A stretch of DNA of 64,000 bases from JACPFJ01 sp036504875. Its GTDB lineage: Bacteria > Desulfobacterota > Desulfuromonadia > Geobacterales > Pseudopelobacteraceae. The stretch lies in the NCBI GenBank assembly GCA_036504875.1, contig DASXUK010000003.1, forward strand, positions 197,549-261,548, in the 5' to 3' direction. The notes beneath the pieces are model-generated. The model was not told where the DNA came from. It made no database searches and saw only the letters and a program-made list of their open reading frames with translations. Made by a program: the position numbers and the translations under genes. Below, piece by piece: positions 41,022-50,934 of the stretch (within the stretch, counting starts at the first letter, position 1; each line of letters starts with the position of its first letter).

Positions 41022-42209
41022 ATGTTCAGCGGCATTAACAGCAATGTTCTTATACTAGGGTTGGTCAGTTTCCTAACAGACGTCTCCAGTGAAATGATCT
41101 ACCCCTTGCTGCCTTTATTTGTTACATCCATTCTAGGCGCTGGTCCAGCCTTTCTAGGGATTATTGAAGGGGTGGCCGAATCTACCGCCGCACTACTTAA
41201 ACTGCTGTCCGGCGTTCTCTCTGATCGCATGCAGGGGAGAAAAGGTTTAATTCTTGCTGGTTACTCGCTCTCTTCTCTGTCACGCCCCTTAATGGCTATT
41301 GCTGGCTCTCCATTGTTCATCCTGTTGATTCGGTTTTCTGATCGTGTCGGCAAAGGAATCCGAACTTCACCTCGCGATGCACTGATTGCCGACTCCACCA
41401 ATTCTTCCATGCGTGGCAAGGCCTTTGGCTTCCACCGTTCCCTCGACCATGCCGGCGCGATTGTCGGGCCGCTTTTAGCCACAGGATTGATGGCCTGGAC
41501 TTTATCTGATCTGCGCACAATCTTTTGGTTAGCAGCCATTCCAGGCATACTGGCTGTGGTTCTAATTATTGTAAAAGTTCGTGATGTACCACGCATCAAG
41601 GCAAGCGGCACAGCGATTCCCAGCCTTATTCCCCCTCAAAACATCCGCGGCTATCTGCTGGTTCTGCTATTGTTTACTCTAGGTAATTCTTCTGATGTGT
41701 TCTTGTTGCTAAGGGCTAGCCAGCTGGGGGTAACGCCAGCGCTCATTCCGCTGCTCTGGACCTTTTTCCATGTAATTAAAATGCTTTCTTCCATGCCATT
41801 TGGCGCCCTTTCCGATCGCATTGGAAGGCGCAGCCTGATCATTATTGGCTGGTTAGTATATGCGCTGGCATATGCAGGCTTTGCCCTAGCCACCTCAAAG
41901 CTCCAAATTTGGCTTTTGTTCGCCTGGTACGGCTTGTTCTATGGAATGACGGAAGGGGTGGAAAAAGCCTATCTCAATGATCTTTCTGAGGCTGCTGAAA
42001 TAGGCAGCTCCTTTGGGTGGTACAACTTTGCCATAGGAATCGGTGCTTTGCCTGCTAGTGTTATCTTCGGCTATATCTGGCAAAAATATTCGCCGGCAAT
42101 GGCCTTTGGCTTTGGCGCCTGTCTGGCATGCATGGCTGCCATGCTGCTGCTGGGCCTGAGGCCACGACACCCCGGCCTAACGATGGCTTGCAACCGTCAC
42201 GAGCCATAA
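41022..42209 (+). CDS. Major facilitator superfamily transporter
   Basis: 395 residues with about 12 membrane helices. Typical MFS loop motifs follow helices 2 (SGVLSDRMQGRKG) and 8 (FGALSDRIGRRS). The GKGIRTSPRDALIADS region in the first half resembles a subgroup of uncharacterised deltaproteobacterial MFS proteins. Substrate unknown. SD GGAGAG before ATG 41022. Converges on the NtrX gene. Confidence 0.88.
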   Translation: MFSGINSNVLILGLVSFLTDVSSEMIYPLLPLFVTSILGAGPAFLGIIEGVAESTAALLKLLSGVLSDRMQGRKGLILAGYSLSSLSRPLMAIAGSPLFILLIRFSDRVGKGIRTSPRDALIADSTNSSMRGKAFGFHRSLDHAGAIVGPLLATGLMAWTLSDLRTIFWLAAIPGILAVVLIIVKVRDVPRIKASGTAIPSLIPPQNIRGYLLVLLLFTLGNSSDVFLLLRASQLGVTPALIPLLWTFFHVIKMLSSMPFGALSDRIGRRSLIIIGWLVYALAYAGFALATSKLQIWLLFAWYGLFYGMTEGVEKAYLNDLSEAAEIGSSFGWYNFAIGIGALPASVIFGYIWQKYSPAMAFGFGACLACMAAMLLLGLRPRHPGLTMACNRHEP

Positions 42210-42258
42210 TTGGTATAAAATGCGCTGAAGTCATACTGTCCGCAGCAGGCCTTCAGAA

Positions 42259-43626
42259 TTATTTCTTGACGTCGATTCCATAGCTTTTGATCTTACGATG
42301 CAGGTTGCTCCGCTCCAGCTCGATCACCTCGGCTGTTCGTGAAATATTCCAGTCGTTCTCCTCAAGCTTCTGAACGATAAAACCACGCTCGAACTCCTCG
42401 CGCGCCTCCCGCAAAGTCCCCAAAACCCCGCCATCTTCACCCGAAGCGGCCATTAGATTAATTGTTGCAATTTGCAGGTCCGGGATATCTTCCGGGGTTA
42501 TCATCCGCCCAGGAGTCATAATCAGTATACGTTCAATGATGTTCTTTAACTCTCTTACATTACCTGGCCAATTATAACGGCAAAGCTTCTCAAGCGTCTC
42601 AAGCAAAAACATCTTTGGGTCACATCCCTCACGGTGGTAAAACTGGCCGACAAAGTAAGGCACCAGCATCGCGATGTCATCTGCACGCTCCCGTAGTGCA
42701 GGAACTCTGAAAGGAACTACATTAAGGCGGTAATAGAGATCTTCACGGAATCTTGCCTGACGAATTTCCTCCTCTAAATCCTTATTAGTGGCGGCGATAA
42801 TCCTGACGTCAACCGTTACCAATCGAACTCCCCCTACTCTTTCAAAGCAGCGCTCCTGGAGTATCCGTAATACCTTGGCCTGAGTTTTCAGTGACATGTC
42901 CCCGATCTCATCCAGGAAAAGAGTGCCGCCATCAGCAAGATCAAACTTTCCTTTTTTCTGAGCAACAGCGCCGGTGAAGGCACCTCTTTCATGTCCAAAA
43001 AGCTCGCTTTCTATCAATTCCTCAGGAATAGCGGCACAATTGATGGCAATAAACGGTTTGTCACGCCGTTGGCTGTAGTAATGGATAGAACGGGCCACCA
43101 GTTCCTTGCCTGTACCATTTTCACCTGTAATCAGCACCGAGGCATTGGTCGGCGCAACACGCATGATCTGTTCACGGAGCAAGGTTATCTGCGCTGACCT
43201 GCCAACCAGCTCATATTCATTACCAGCTGTCCGTTTAAGCTCCTCGTTCTCAACTTTAAGCTCCCTCATTGTCAAGGCATTTGAAACAGTGATCAAAACC
43301 TTGTCCAAGGAAAGCGGCTTCTCGATAAAATCAAAAGCACCCAGCTTGGTGGATCGCACTGCGGTTTCAATCGTACCGTGTCCCGAGATCATAATCACAG
43401 TAACCTGCGGAAAAAGTGCTTTCAGCTTCTCCAGGGTTTCCAGCCCGTCCATTCCAGGCATCCAGATGTCCAGCAAAACCAGATCAGGGAGGTCTTGGCG
43501 GGCGTATTCCAGCGCCTCAACACCGCTGGCTGCGGTCATTATCTGATAACCTTCATCCTCTAAAATTCCGGTTAGGGAGATTCTAATATCTTTTTCATCG
43601 TCCACCACGAGAATCATCTTTGACAT
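42259..43626 (-). CDS. ntrX: Sigma-54-dependent response regulator, NtrX family
   Basis: 455 residues. Receiver domain with VVDDEKDIR, LLDIWMPGMDG (phospho-Asp54) and EKPLSL. The AAA+ sigma-54 activator domain has Walker A GENGTGKELVARSIH, GAFTGA (the sigma-54 contact loop) and DGGTLFLDEIGDM. A Fis-type helix-turn-helix lies at the end (NWNISRTAEVIELERSNLHRKIKSYG). GENGTGKE and the overall layout match NtrX. It is 70 bases behind ntrY on the same strand. SD AAGGAG before ATG. Confidence 0.93.
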   Translation of the reverse strand: MSKMILVVDDEKDIRISLTGILEDEGYQIMTAASGVEALEYARQDLPDLVLLDIWMPGMDGLETLEKLKALFPQVTVIMISGHGTIETAVRSTKLGAFDFIEKPLSLDKVLITVSNALTMRELKVENEELKRTAGNEYELVGRSAQITLLREQIMRVAPTNASVLITGENGTGKELVARSIHYYSQRRDKPFIAINCAAIPEELIESELFGHERGAFTGAVAQKKGKFDLADGGTLFLDEIGDMSLKTQAKVLRILQERCFERVGGVRLVTVDVRIIAATNKDLEEEIRQARFREDLYYRLNVVPFRVPALRERADDIAMLVPYFVGQFYHREGCDPKMFLLETLEKLCRYNWPGNVRELKNIIERILIMTPGRMITPEDIPDLQIATINLMAASGEDGGVLGTLREAREEFERGFIVQKLEENDWNISRTAEVIELERSNLHRKIKSYGIDVKK

Positions 43627-43696
43627 TCGGTACTCCTTAAATGATCAGGTTAATCAGAGGGAAAAAACAAATTTACACGACCTCAATCTGTTACCA

Positions 43697-45913
43697 TTAG
43701 CCGGCCGGCAACTCTACCACAAAACAGGCTCCTCTTGGCAGGCCATCTCTGATCCGCACAAAGCCATTGTGATCGGAAATAATACTGCTAACAATTGCTA
43801 AACCAAGACCTGTGCCGGTTTTTTTGGTGGAAAAATATGGTTCGAACAATCTGGGTTTATCCTCAGCCGAGATTCCGGGGCCATTATCGGTTATTGTAAA
43901 GGAAGCCATTTTTATTTCTGAGTCAAAACGGCTGTTTATCTTGACCACCCCCTGCTCTTCCATGGCTGCCACTGCATTTTCTAGGATATTTATCACGACC
44001 CGCTTGATCTGATCACGGTCAATTTTAAGCTGTGGCAGCCGCTCATCAGGATTGAATTCAAAAGTTACCCCCCGATGGGCTTCCTGATAAAGGGTCAATG
44101 TCTCGCGAATCAAAGCATTCAGGTCATTTGGTTCTGGCTGGATAGCAGGCATGCGGGCAAAGTTGGAAAATTCGTTGACTAGAGTTTTAAGCTCATCAAC
44201 CGATTTTATGATCATCTCGGTACATTCATCGAATACTTTTTCGTCGTCACTGAAACGGGATAGATATCTTTTCCGGAGCCGTTGGGCAGAAAGCTGAATC
44301 GGTGTAAGAGGATTTTTGATTTCATGGGCTATGCGTCTTGCTACCTCGCGCCAAGCAGCCATTCGCTGTGCTTTCATAACCTGGGTCAAATCATCCAGCA
44401 CCAAGACAGTACCCATGAAATCGCCGTTTTCATCTCTTAGCATAGTTAAATGCAGGTGCAGGGCCAATCTGTTCCCACCAACATTCAGATTAATCTGGCG
44501 GTTGATCGTGTCCTGCTTAGCCATTACCAATTCCTTAAGACTATCCTTTACGATGTCCAGATGACTTTCCCGCAGGACATCTTTAAAATTCCTGTTCAAA
44601 ACCGACCCGGGATTAATATTGAGAAGTTTCTCTGCCGAGGTGTTTATCGTGGTAATAGTCCCTTCCCTATCGACTGAAATGACCCCGGCTGCCACATTTC
44701 GCAGAACGATCTCCATATAGCGTCGGCGCCGCTCACTTTCCTGGTTGATTCGATAAAGCTCCTCGTTCGAATTATTCAGGGCCAGTTGTTGCGTGCGCAG
44801 ATCATCGGTCATGCGGTTGAAGGATTGAATCAGCATGCCAATCTCATCGGTAGCATAGGTTTCAATATGTACACCCAATTTACCATCGGCCACGGCGCGG
44901 GTTGCCTCAACCAGTTCCTGAACCGGCTTTGTCATACTATTTGCCAAATAAACACCCATCCAGTAAGCAAAGAACACAATTACGGCGGTGATTAAAAAGA
45001 GTGTAATTATATAACCCGTACGGATTGGATTCTTAAGGATCTTTAGCTGGCGAAATTCATGATAAGACGCAGTGATTTCCTTCATTTTGTTGACCAGTGA
45101 ATACGGGACATAATAGTTGACTACAACGACACCGACCACGTCCTTTTCATTCCAGGTCGAATAGACAGGCACTATTCCGCGAATCAGATCCGCCCGGCCG
45201 ATCTGATTTACGCGGGTAAGCTCATTGCCGGACAACCCGCGATTGATATCCTCTGAGGCTGGGTTTGTAAATTCTCCTTTCGGCACCTGCGGATTTGATG
45301 CCCGCACAAGTTCCTCTCGCTGGGACGAATAGACCTCCACCACCCCCAGATTGTATTCCTTCTGCTTCTGGCGGATAAGCTCCTTCAAAAGTGGCAGATT
45401 GTCCTGGTTCAGAAGCTTCTGGGCTTTGATAAACTGACTAATTTGCCGACCATAGTAGAGCGAGTTGGAGGCCGAGTTTTTATAGTAGATCTGGGCCACC
45501 TCCAATGACTCGCTCAGGGAAGTTTCGACTTGGGTATTGAACCAGTTGTGCACTGTATTGTTTATAAAGCCTGCTGCAGCAAAAAAGAGCAGCATGGTTG
45601 GAACCAGCGAAAGACCAACAAATGAAAGCACCAGCTTGGTGCGTAACTTACTCGCCAGTGGATTGGTACGGCTTTCCATGAAAAGCTTTACAACATTGCG
45701 GCACACCAGGTAGACCAACAGGATGACAAGCAGGATGACGACATTGATGACACCAAATATAGCAATATTACTACCCATGGGCGCTTCAGCGCTTATTTGA
45801 GTAAGATGAATCTCGGTTCTGGTGAGCAAAATGATCAGTATAATCGCTAAGGCGATTATGATTGCTTCACGAATCCGCTTACGTCGTTCTTCAACGGTTA
45901 GCCTGTTCTCCAT
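43697..45913 (-). CDS. ntrY: NtrY-type sensor histidine kinase
   Basis: 738 residues. Three to four membrane helices (about 18-35, 48-70, 92-115 and 300-325), periplasmic domain between, HAMP about 325-380, PAS about 410-500, then HisKA with RRIAHEIKNPLTPIQLSAQRL and HATPase with VVINILENAVAAM, DNGPGI and GTGLGLAIVSSI. Paired with NtrX 70 bases downstream. In other bacteria NtrYX responds to nitrogen or redox state. It belongs to the minus-strand unit that begins at 47959. Confidence 0.93.
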   Translation of the reverse strand: MENRLTVEERRKRIREAIIIALAIILIILLTRTEIHLTQISAEAPMGSNIAIFGVINVVILLVILLVYLVCRNVVKLFMESRTNPLASKLRTKLVLSFVGLSLVPTMLLFFAAAGFINNTVHNWFNTQVETSLSESLEVAQIYYKNSASNSLYYGRQISQFIKAQKLLNQDNLPLLKELIRQKQKEYNLGVVEVYSSQREELVRASNPQVPKGEFTNPASEDINRGLSGNELTRVNQIGRADLIRGIVPVYSTWNEKDVVGVVVVNYYVPYSLVNKMKEITASYHEFRQLKILKNPIRTGYIITLFLITAVIVFFAYWMGVYLANSMTKPVQELVEATRAVADGKLGVHIETYATDEIGMLIQSFNRMTDDLRTQQLALNNSNEELYRINQESERRRRYMEIVLRNVAAGVISVDREGTITTINTSAEKLLNINPGSVLNRNFKDVLRESHLDIVKDSLKELVMAKQDTINRQINLNVGGNRLALHLHLTMLRDENGDFMGTVLVLDDLTQVMKAQRMAAWREVARRIAHEIKNPLTPIQLSAQRLRKRYLSRFSDDEKVFDECTEMIIKSVDELKTLVNEFSNFARMPAIQPEPNDLNALIRETLTLYQEAHRGVTFEFNPDERLPQLKIDRDQIKRVVINILENAVAAMEEQGVVKINSRFDSEIKMASFTITDNGPGISAEDKPRLFEPYFSTKKTGTGLGLAIVSSIISDHNGFVRIRDGLPRGACFVVELPAG

Positions 45914-45951
45914 TATGAGTGCCTTGCCCTGGCTGTTTTTTTGTAAACCAT

Positions 45952-47637
45952 TTACATCCTACCGGAACGGATGATTGCATATACCAGCCAAAGACCGATC
46001 ACCCCGGCCACTGTGTAACCGAGAAAAGCGAGCACCGGGAACCCCAGTAGTTGAGGTCCTCTCTCGGTTTGCATGATTATTGATGAACCTATGATCAGAG
46101 CCGCCAGGATCATGCTGGAGGAAAGCCGGTTAATGGAACGATCAAATTCAGCAGTGAATTTGTCGAGCCCGCGATGTTCCAGATCTATTTTGAATTTGTT
46201 TTTATTAATACGATTGATTATTTCTTTTAGATCGCGTGGCAGAGTGCGAGCGAGGTTGATATAGGAAAGTAGAGTCGAATTGATATCACGGGAAATACGC
46301 CTTGGGGAGAATTTTTTCTTAAAGGCCTTCTCCATGAACGGGCGCAGATGCTCGATCATATTAAAGGAAGGATCCAGATTACGCCCCATACCTTCGACAA
46401 TGACCAATGATTTAGCTAGCAGCATCAGATCGGGCTGTATGCGGATGTTATATAAAGTGATAATCTCGATAAACTCCATCAACATTCGACCAACCTCGAT
46501 CTGCTGCAAAGGAACTTCATAGTAACTATCAATAAAATAAGACAGATCCCTTTTGAGGGCCCTTACATTGAGGGTATCAGAGGTATCTCCGGTAAATATC
46601 AGAAGAGAAGTAACCTCTTCCATATCGTGATTTACTATTGCCAGTAACATGTCACTTATGAAAGTTTTTAGTTCCTCATCCAGGCGCCCGACAATACCGT
46701 AATCCAGCAAGCAGATAATATTACCCGGCATGATCATGACATTACCGGGGTGTGGATCACCATGAAAAAAACCGTGCTTTAGAACCATTTCTAGGAAAGC
46801 GTCGGCCCCCCGCTTGGCAATTATTTTTCGATCAAGCCCAGCTCGATCAAGGGCATCTAAATCGGAAACTTTAATACCATCTATGTATTCTAGCGTCAGC
46901 ACCCCATGAGCACTTTGCTCCCAAAACACCTGAGGAAAGTACATCCAAGGAGTACCCTTGAAATTATCCCTCATTTTTTCTATTGTTTGGCCTTCACGGG
47001 TAAAATCCATCTCACGTCTGATTGACCGGGCAAACTCTCGTACAACTCCAACCGGGTCATAGACTTCACTGCCGAAAAAATGCCGTTCTGCCAAAACAGC
47101 CAAGCCCATTAATCCGCTGATATCAGCCTCAACCAGTTCGGCTACGCCGGGACGGCGCACTTTGATAACCACATCCTCTCCAGAGATAAGGCGAGCTCGA
47201 TGAACTTGAGCAATGGAAGCGGCCGCAAGCGGAATAGAATCAATATTTAAATAAAAGTAATCGATCTGACAGGAAAGTTCCCTCTCAACCTGATCCTTGA
47301 CTTCATCGAAAGAAAAACTCGGCACATTATCCTGGAGCTTTTCAAATTCATACACAAATGCAGCTGGCACGATGTCTGGTCGAGTTGAAAGAAGTTGTCC
47401 AAGCTTTATGAAGGTTGGTCCAAGTTCTTCCAGCGCCAGGCGCATTCGTTCGGCTGCAGTTAAACGGGATATAGCAGGATCGTCATGACGCAACAGGCGA
47501 CGACTTCTAGCCACCATATCGCTTAATCCCATCATTTCCAAAACCTGATCAAATCCATAGGCACTCAACACGCGAACAATATTCCAATAGCGCCTGATAC
47601 TGCGGATATTCCTGTTCAGTTTTAGAAATGAAAGCAT
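45952..47637 (-). CDS. UbiB/ABC1 family atypical kinase
   Basis: 561 residues. Signature KxGQ as FIKLGQLLSTRPDIVP, nucleotide-binding AASIAQVHRARL, HGFFHGDPHPGNVM and LLDYGIVG, with two C-terminal membrane helices (about 505-555) that anchor it. UbiB proteins support quinone synthesis or lipid metabolism as ATPases; in an anaerobe with menaquinone the true role may differ, so I leave the symbol blank. SD GAGG before ATG. It starts 7 bases after the phasin-like gene and 38 before ntrY. Confidence 0.92.
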   Translation of the reverse strand: MLSFLKLNRNIRSIRRYWNIVRVLSAYGFDQVLEMMGLSDMVARSRRLLRHDDPAISRLTAAERMRLALEELGPTFIKLGQLLSTRPDIVPAAFVYEFEKLQDNVPSFSFDEVKDQVERELSCQIDYFYLNIDSIPLAAASIAQVHRARLISGEDVVIKVRRPGVAELVEADISGLMGLAVLAERHFFGSEVYDPVGVVREFARSIRREMDFTREGQTIEKMRDNFKGTPWMYFPQVFWEQSAHGVLTLEYIDGIKVSDLDALDRAGLDRKIIAKRGADAFLEMVLKHGFFHGDPHPGNVMIMPGNIICLLDYGIVGRLDEELKTFISDMLLAIVNHDMEEVTSLLIFTGDTSDTLNVRALKRDLSYFIDSYYEVPLQQIEVGRMLMEFIEIITLYNIRIQPDLMLLAKSLVIVEGMGRNLDPSFNMIEHLRPFMEKAFKKKFSPRRISRDINSTLLSYINLARTLPRDLKEIINRINKNKFKIDLEHRGLDKFTAEFDRSINRLSSSMILAALIIGSSIIMQTERGPQLLGFPVLAFLGYTVAGVIGLWLVYAIIRSGRM

Positions 47638-47644
47638 GTCAGCC

Positions 47645-47959
47645 TCAACATACTATCTTGGTATCTACCTGAATCTTGGATTCCAGTTCAAGAACCCGCT
47701 TGGACAACAACTCAAACTCTTCTCTTGAGACAAGCCCAAACCGATCTATAACTTTTTGAACTTCTATTTCAGCTGTTTCACGGATTTTTTCCCGGCTGTC
47801 CTTGGCAAGCGTCTGAATTCGATCAACAAAATGTTTTCCTTCTTCCTCACTCAACTTGTATCTATCTTTCAGTTCAGCAGCAAGTTCCTCGGCTTTTTTT
47901 TGAGTAATAGCAGCCACGCCAATCGCAGTCATCACTGTTTTTTCAAAAAAATCGACCAT
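47645..47959 (-). CDS. Phasin-superfamily-like coiled-coil protein
   Basis: 104 residues from ATG 47959 (SD AAGGGG). MVDFFEKTVMTAIGVAAITQKKAEELAAELKDRYKLSEEEGK, then an extended charged helix ending in ELLSKRVLELESKIQ. This is the PhaF/PhaI-like or PHA-synthesis-regulator helical form. No PHA genes are nearby, so storage-granule binding is not supported by context. Directly upstream of the UbiB-type gene and probably its partner in the transcript. Confidence 0.75.
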   Translation of the reverse strand: MVDFFEKTVMTAIGVAAITQKKAEELAAELKDRYKLSEEEGKHFVDRIQTLAKDSREKIRETAEIEVQKVIDRFGLVSREEFELLSKRVLELESKIQVDTKIVC

Positions 47960-48113
47960 GTCTTTTCCCCTTCCCACCAAAATGATAATGTATCCGCAGG
48001 AAGCATATCACAAGCCGTAGACGATGCAAATCTCAATTGTTGCATTTTCGCCGCAATTGCCTGGAAGACCGGTGTATGCTATGGTGATTGAATCGAAAAA
48101 AGTAGGAGCACAT

Positions 48114-48563
48114 ATGCTGATTAGAGATGGGTTTTCTATAGGGGATGTTAAGAAAAAGAGCGCTGACAGGAAACCTTCACTTCTAAAAGATGGCTCTTCC
48201 TTGTTTGCAGCCGAACTGGATCAGAGAAAATCTGCTGTTGATTCATATGAACAGGAGATAGAAGCACTACGGCAGGAAATAGAACAGGCTGGAGATAAGC
48301 TGGAGAAAGAACCCACTCTTATGAACTTCAAAAGCTTTAGAGATCAGCTAAGCAAGCTGGCCAAAAGAATCACAAACGAAGCATATCAGCTGGAAAAGGT
48401 TGGGGGCACGCCACAAAATCCTCGTTATTTTGAAATCATTACTGTTATCAACGCCGAAGCCGATCGTCTTTATAACATGATCGTCAAAGAAAACAGGGAT
48501 CATCTGGCTATTACAGCTAAAGTAATCGGCATAAAAGGCATGGTAGTTGATTTAATTACATAG
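48114..48563 (+). CDS. YaaR (DUF327) family protein
   Basis: 149 residues from ATG 48114 (SD AGGAG). An N-terminal disordered part is followed by a helical DUF327 core: EQEIEALRQEIEQAGDKLEKEPTL, FRDQLSKLAKRITNEAYQLEKV, and INAEADRLYNMIVKENRDHLAITAKVIGIKGMVVDLIT. YaaR is of unknown function; it is found in Firmicutes and some deltaproteobacteria. The longer frame upstream lacks similarity. Ends at a terminator shared with rplQ. Confidence 0.83.
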   Translation: MLIRDGFSIGDVKKKSADRKPSLLKDGSSLFAAELDQRKSAVDSYEQEIEALRQEIEQAGDKLEKEPTLMNFKSFRDQLSKLAKRITNEAYQLEKVGGTPQNPRYFEIITVINAEADRLYNMIVKENRDHLAITAKVIGIKGMVVDLIT

Positions 48564-48584
48564 CATGGAACGCTAAAAGCAACT

Positions 48585-48612
48585 AAAGGCAAGAGCTGAC
48601 GCTCTTGCCTTT
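48585..48612. terminator. Bidirectional terminator between the YaaR gene and the ribosomal block
   Basis: Perfect 12-bp stem AAAGGCAAGAGC (48585-48596), TGAC loop, GCTCTTGCCTTT (48601-48612). It lies between convergent genes and contains short A/T tails on both sides. Confidence 0.85.
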
Positions 48613-48640
48613 AGAGTTAACCATAATGCAAACTTAATTG

Positions 48641-49147
48641 TTAATCTGCTTTAGCTTCACATATTTCTGAAGGATCAGCTGCAAGCGCTTGAGCTACATC
48701 TATTACAGGAGCTACAACCGGTGCAGCAGGCTTAGCCTTAGGGGCTGCAGCGACTTTAACCGGTTTCTGCTTGGCCTTCTTAGGCTCCAAGCCCTCTTCA
48801 ACCAATTCAATCAGTGAGACAGGTGCCGTGTCTCCCTGACGAATTCCAAGCTTAATAATCCGCGTGTAACCACCAGAACGATCTTTGTAACGAGGAGCAA
48901 TAGTCGCAAATAGTTTGGTGACAACAGATTTTTCACGGATATAAGCAGCTGCCTGACGCATAGAATGAAGATCACCACGCTTGCCGAGTGTAATCATCTT
49001 TTCAGCTACGGAGCGAATCTCTTTTGCCTTGGCATCGGTAGTGGTGATTTTTTCATGGTTCAGCAGTGACGTGACCATATTTCTAAACATCGCTACACGA
49101 TGACTCGTTTTCCTGCCTAGTCTTCTGCCAGCATTATTGTGACGCAT
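48641..49147 (-). CDS. rplQ: 50S ribosomal protein L17
   Basis: 168 residues. Standard L17 core MRHNNAGRRLGRKTSHRVAMFRNMVTSL with YTRIIKLGIRQGD, then a Lys/Ala/Pro-rich extension of about 45 residues beyond the usual end. Last gene of the alpha operon. Confidence 0.97.
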   Translation of the reverse strand: MRHNNAGRRLGRKTSHRVAMFRNMVTSLLNHEKITTTDAKAKEIRSVAEKMITLGKRGDLHSMRQAAAYIREKSVVTKLFATIAPRYKDRSGGYTRIIKLGIRQGDTAPVSLIELVEEGLEPKKAKQKPVKVAAAPKAKPAAPVVAPVIDVAQALAADPSEICEAKAD

Positions 49148-49186
49148 AACATGTTTCCTTTCTGAAGCTGATAACTGTCAGAGGTT

Positions 49187-50209
49187 CTACTCTTCTTCTT
49201 TTTGCTCACCACGCAGGCGGCTCATTAATTCGTGATCAGGGAAGCCTTCTAATTTCATACCGAAAGTAAGGCCCATTTCACTCAAAATATCCTTGATCTC
49301 ATTCAACGATTTGCGGCCGAAATTTTGAGTCTTCAACATTTCTGCCTCTGTTTTAGAGACAAGCTCGCCAATCAGCTTTATACCGGCATTTTTAAGACAA
49401 TTAGCAGAACGCACCGACAGCTCTAATTCATCAACTGTGCGATAAAGATTCTCATTAATCTTGTCTTTTTCTTCTTGTGACTCCTCAAGCTGCAGCGGCT
49501 CAGTTTCCTCGTCAAAATTTATGAAGATAGAAAGCTGTTCCTTCATAATCTTTGCAGCATAAGAAATAGCATCATCAGGCTTTGCACTGCCATCCGTCCA
49601 GACTTCTATCGTCAATTTATCGTAGTCGGTCATCTGGCCAACACGCGCATTAGACACTGCAAAATTGACTTTTCTGATTGGAGAATAGATAGCATCTATG
49701 GGAATTGTGCCTACCGGAGCTTTTTCATCTCTATTTTTATCGGCAGAGATATATCCTTTGCCCATCTTAACAGTTAGCTCAACTTCAAGATTTGCATCCT
49801 TACCACAAGTGGCAATATGATGGTCTGGATTCATAACTTCAACATTATGACCAACAGCAATATCGCCAGCTTTTACAAGACCTTCACCCTTATGAACAAT
49901 ACGGATTATGGCTTGATCTGTAGAATGAAGCTTAAGGCGTACACCTTTCAGGTTCAGGATAATATCAGTTACATCTTCTGTAACACCTTGGATAGCTGAG
50001 AACTCATGAAGTACACCCTTTATGCGAACTGAAGTTATTGCAGCACCTTGTAAAGAGGAGAGCAAAATTCTGCGAATCGAGTTACCAAGGGTAGTACCAA
50101 AACCACGCTCAAAAGGTTCAGCAAAAAACTTTCCATAAGTATCTGAAAGTGTATCCTTTTCTACCTGTAGCTGTTTTGGCCTAATAAGATCACGCCAATT
50201 TTTATACAT
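49187..50209 (-). CDS. rpoA: RNA polymerase alpha subunit
   Basis: 340 residues. N-terminal dimerisation domain with FAEPFERGFGTTLGNSIRRILLSSLQGAA, and a C-terminal domain (about 250-325) with LELSVRSANCLKNAGI and NFGRKSLNEIKDIL that contacts UP elements and activators. SD GGAGGAGG is unusually strong; the 69-base gap to rpsD holds the palindrome CTCCGGAG. Confidence 0.98.
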   Translation of the reverse strand: MYKNWRDLIRPKQLQVEKDTLSDTYGKFFAEPFERGFGTTLGNSIRRILLSSLQGAAITSVRIKGVLHEFSAIQGVTEDVTDIILNLKGVRLKLHSTDQAIIRIVHKGEGLVKAGDIAVGHNVEVMNPDHHIATCGKDANLEVELTVKMGKGYISADKNRDEKAPVGTIPIDAIYSPIRKVNFAVSNARVGQMTDYDKLTIEVWTDGSAKPDDAISYAAKIMKEQLSIFINFDEETEPLQLEESQEEKDKINENLYRTVDELELSVRSANCLKNAGIKLIGELVSKTEAEMLKTQNFGRKSLNEIKDILSEMGLTFGMKLEGFPDHELMSRLRGEQKEEE

Positions 50210-50278
50210 TACAACCTCCTCCGGAGGATTTTTGTCCGGTTCTGGATGTTACGGGCAGATGCCTGAAGACCCTGGGAA

Positions 50279-50905
50279 TTACTTCGAATAAAGTTCAACG
50301 ATCAACTGTTCTTGGATAGGAGTTGTTATGTCTTCACGGACAGGCAGCCCCTTCAGACTTCCTTTGAACGCATCACGGTCAAGTTCAAGCCACTGTGGAA
50401 TGCCACGTCGTACAACAGCCTCTAAAGAATCATTAATTGATGATACTTTACGGCTTTTTTCACGGAGTTCAATCAGATCACCGGATTTAAGCTGAATAGA
50501 GGGAATGTTTACTTTTTTACCATTTAAGGTAAAGTGGCCATGACGAACTAACTGACGTGACTCTGATCGAGAAGAAGCAAATCCCAATCTATAAATAACA
50601 TTGTCGAGGCGACGCTCGAGAAGAGAAAGCAGATTTTCACCTGTAACACCCTTCAAACGATCGGCTTCGGCAAAATAGCTGCGAAATTGTTTCTCTAAAA
50701 GACCATAAATACGCCTTACCTTTTGCTTTTCACGCAACTGCACACCATATGCAGAAATTTTTACACGAGCCTGGCCATGCTGGCCGGGAGGGTAGTTACG
50801 TCTTTTTATCGCGCACTTATCTGTATAGCAGCGATCGCCTTTCAAAAACAATTCCATGTTTTCTCTTCTGCACATACGGCATGAAGGTCCTGTATAACGA
50901 GCCAA
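50279..50905 (-). CDS. rpsD: 30S ribosomal protein S4 (zinc-type)
   Basis: 208 residues. The N-terminus has CRMCRRENMELFLKGDRC and a further Cys, the zinc-binding form. S4 domain around RLDNVIYRLGFASSRSESRQLVRHGH. S4 nucleates 30S assembly and represses alpha-operon translation in E. coli. Confidence 0.98.
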   Translation of the reverse strand: MARYTGPSCRMCRRENMELFLKGDRCYTDKCAIKRRNYPPGQHGQARVKISAYGVQLREKQKVRRIYGLLEKQFRSYFAEADRLKGVTGENLLSLLERRLDNVIYRLGFASSRSESRQLVRHGHFTLNGKKVNIPSIQLKSGDLIELREKSRKVSSINDSLEAVVRRGIPQWLELDRDAFKGSLKGLPVREDITTPIQEQLIVELYSK

Positions 50906-50934
50906 TGAAAACCTCCTTTATTGGTGAGCCTAAA

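Noticed and set aside
47645..47959. PHA granule phasin
   Set aside because: Helical similarity only; no phaC, phaA or phaB nearby, so kept as phasin-like.
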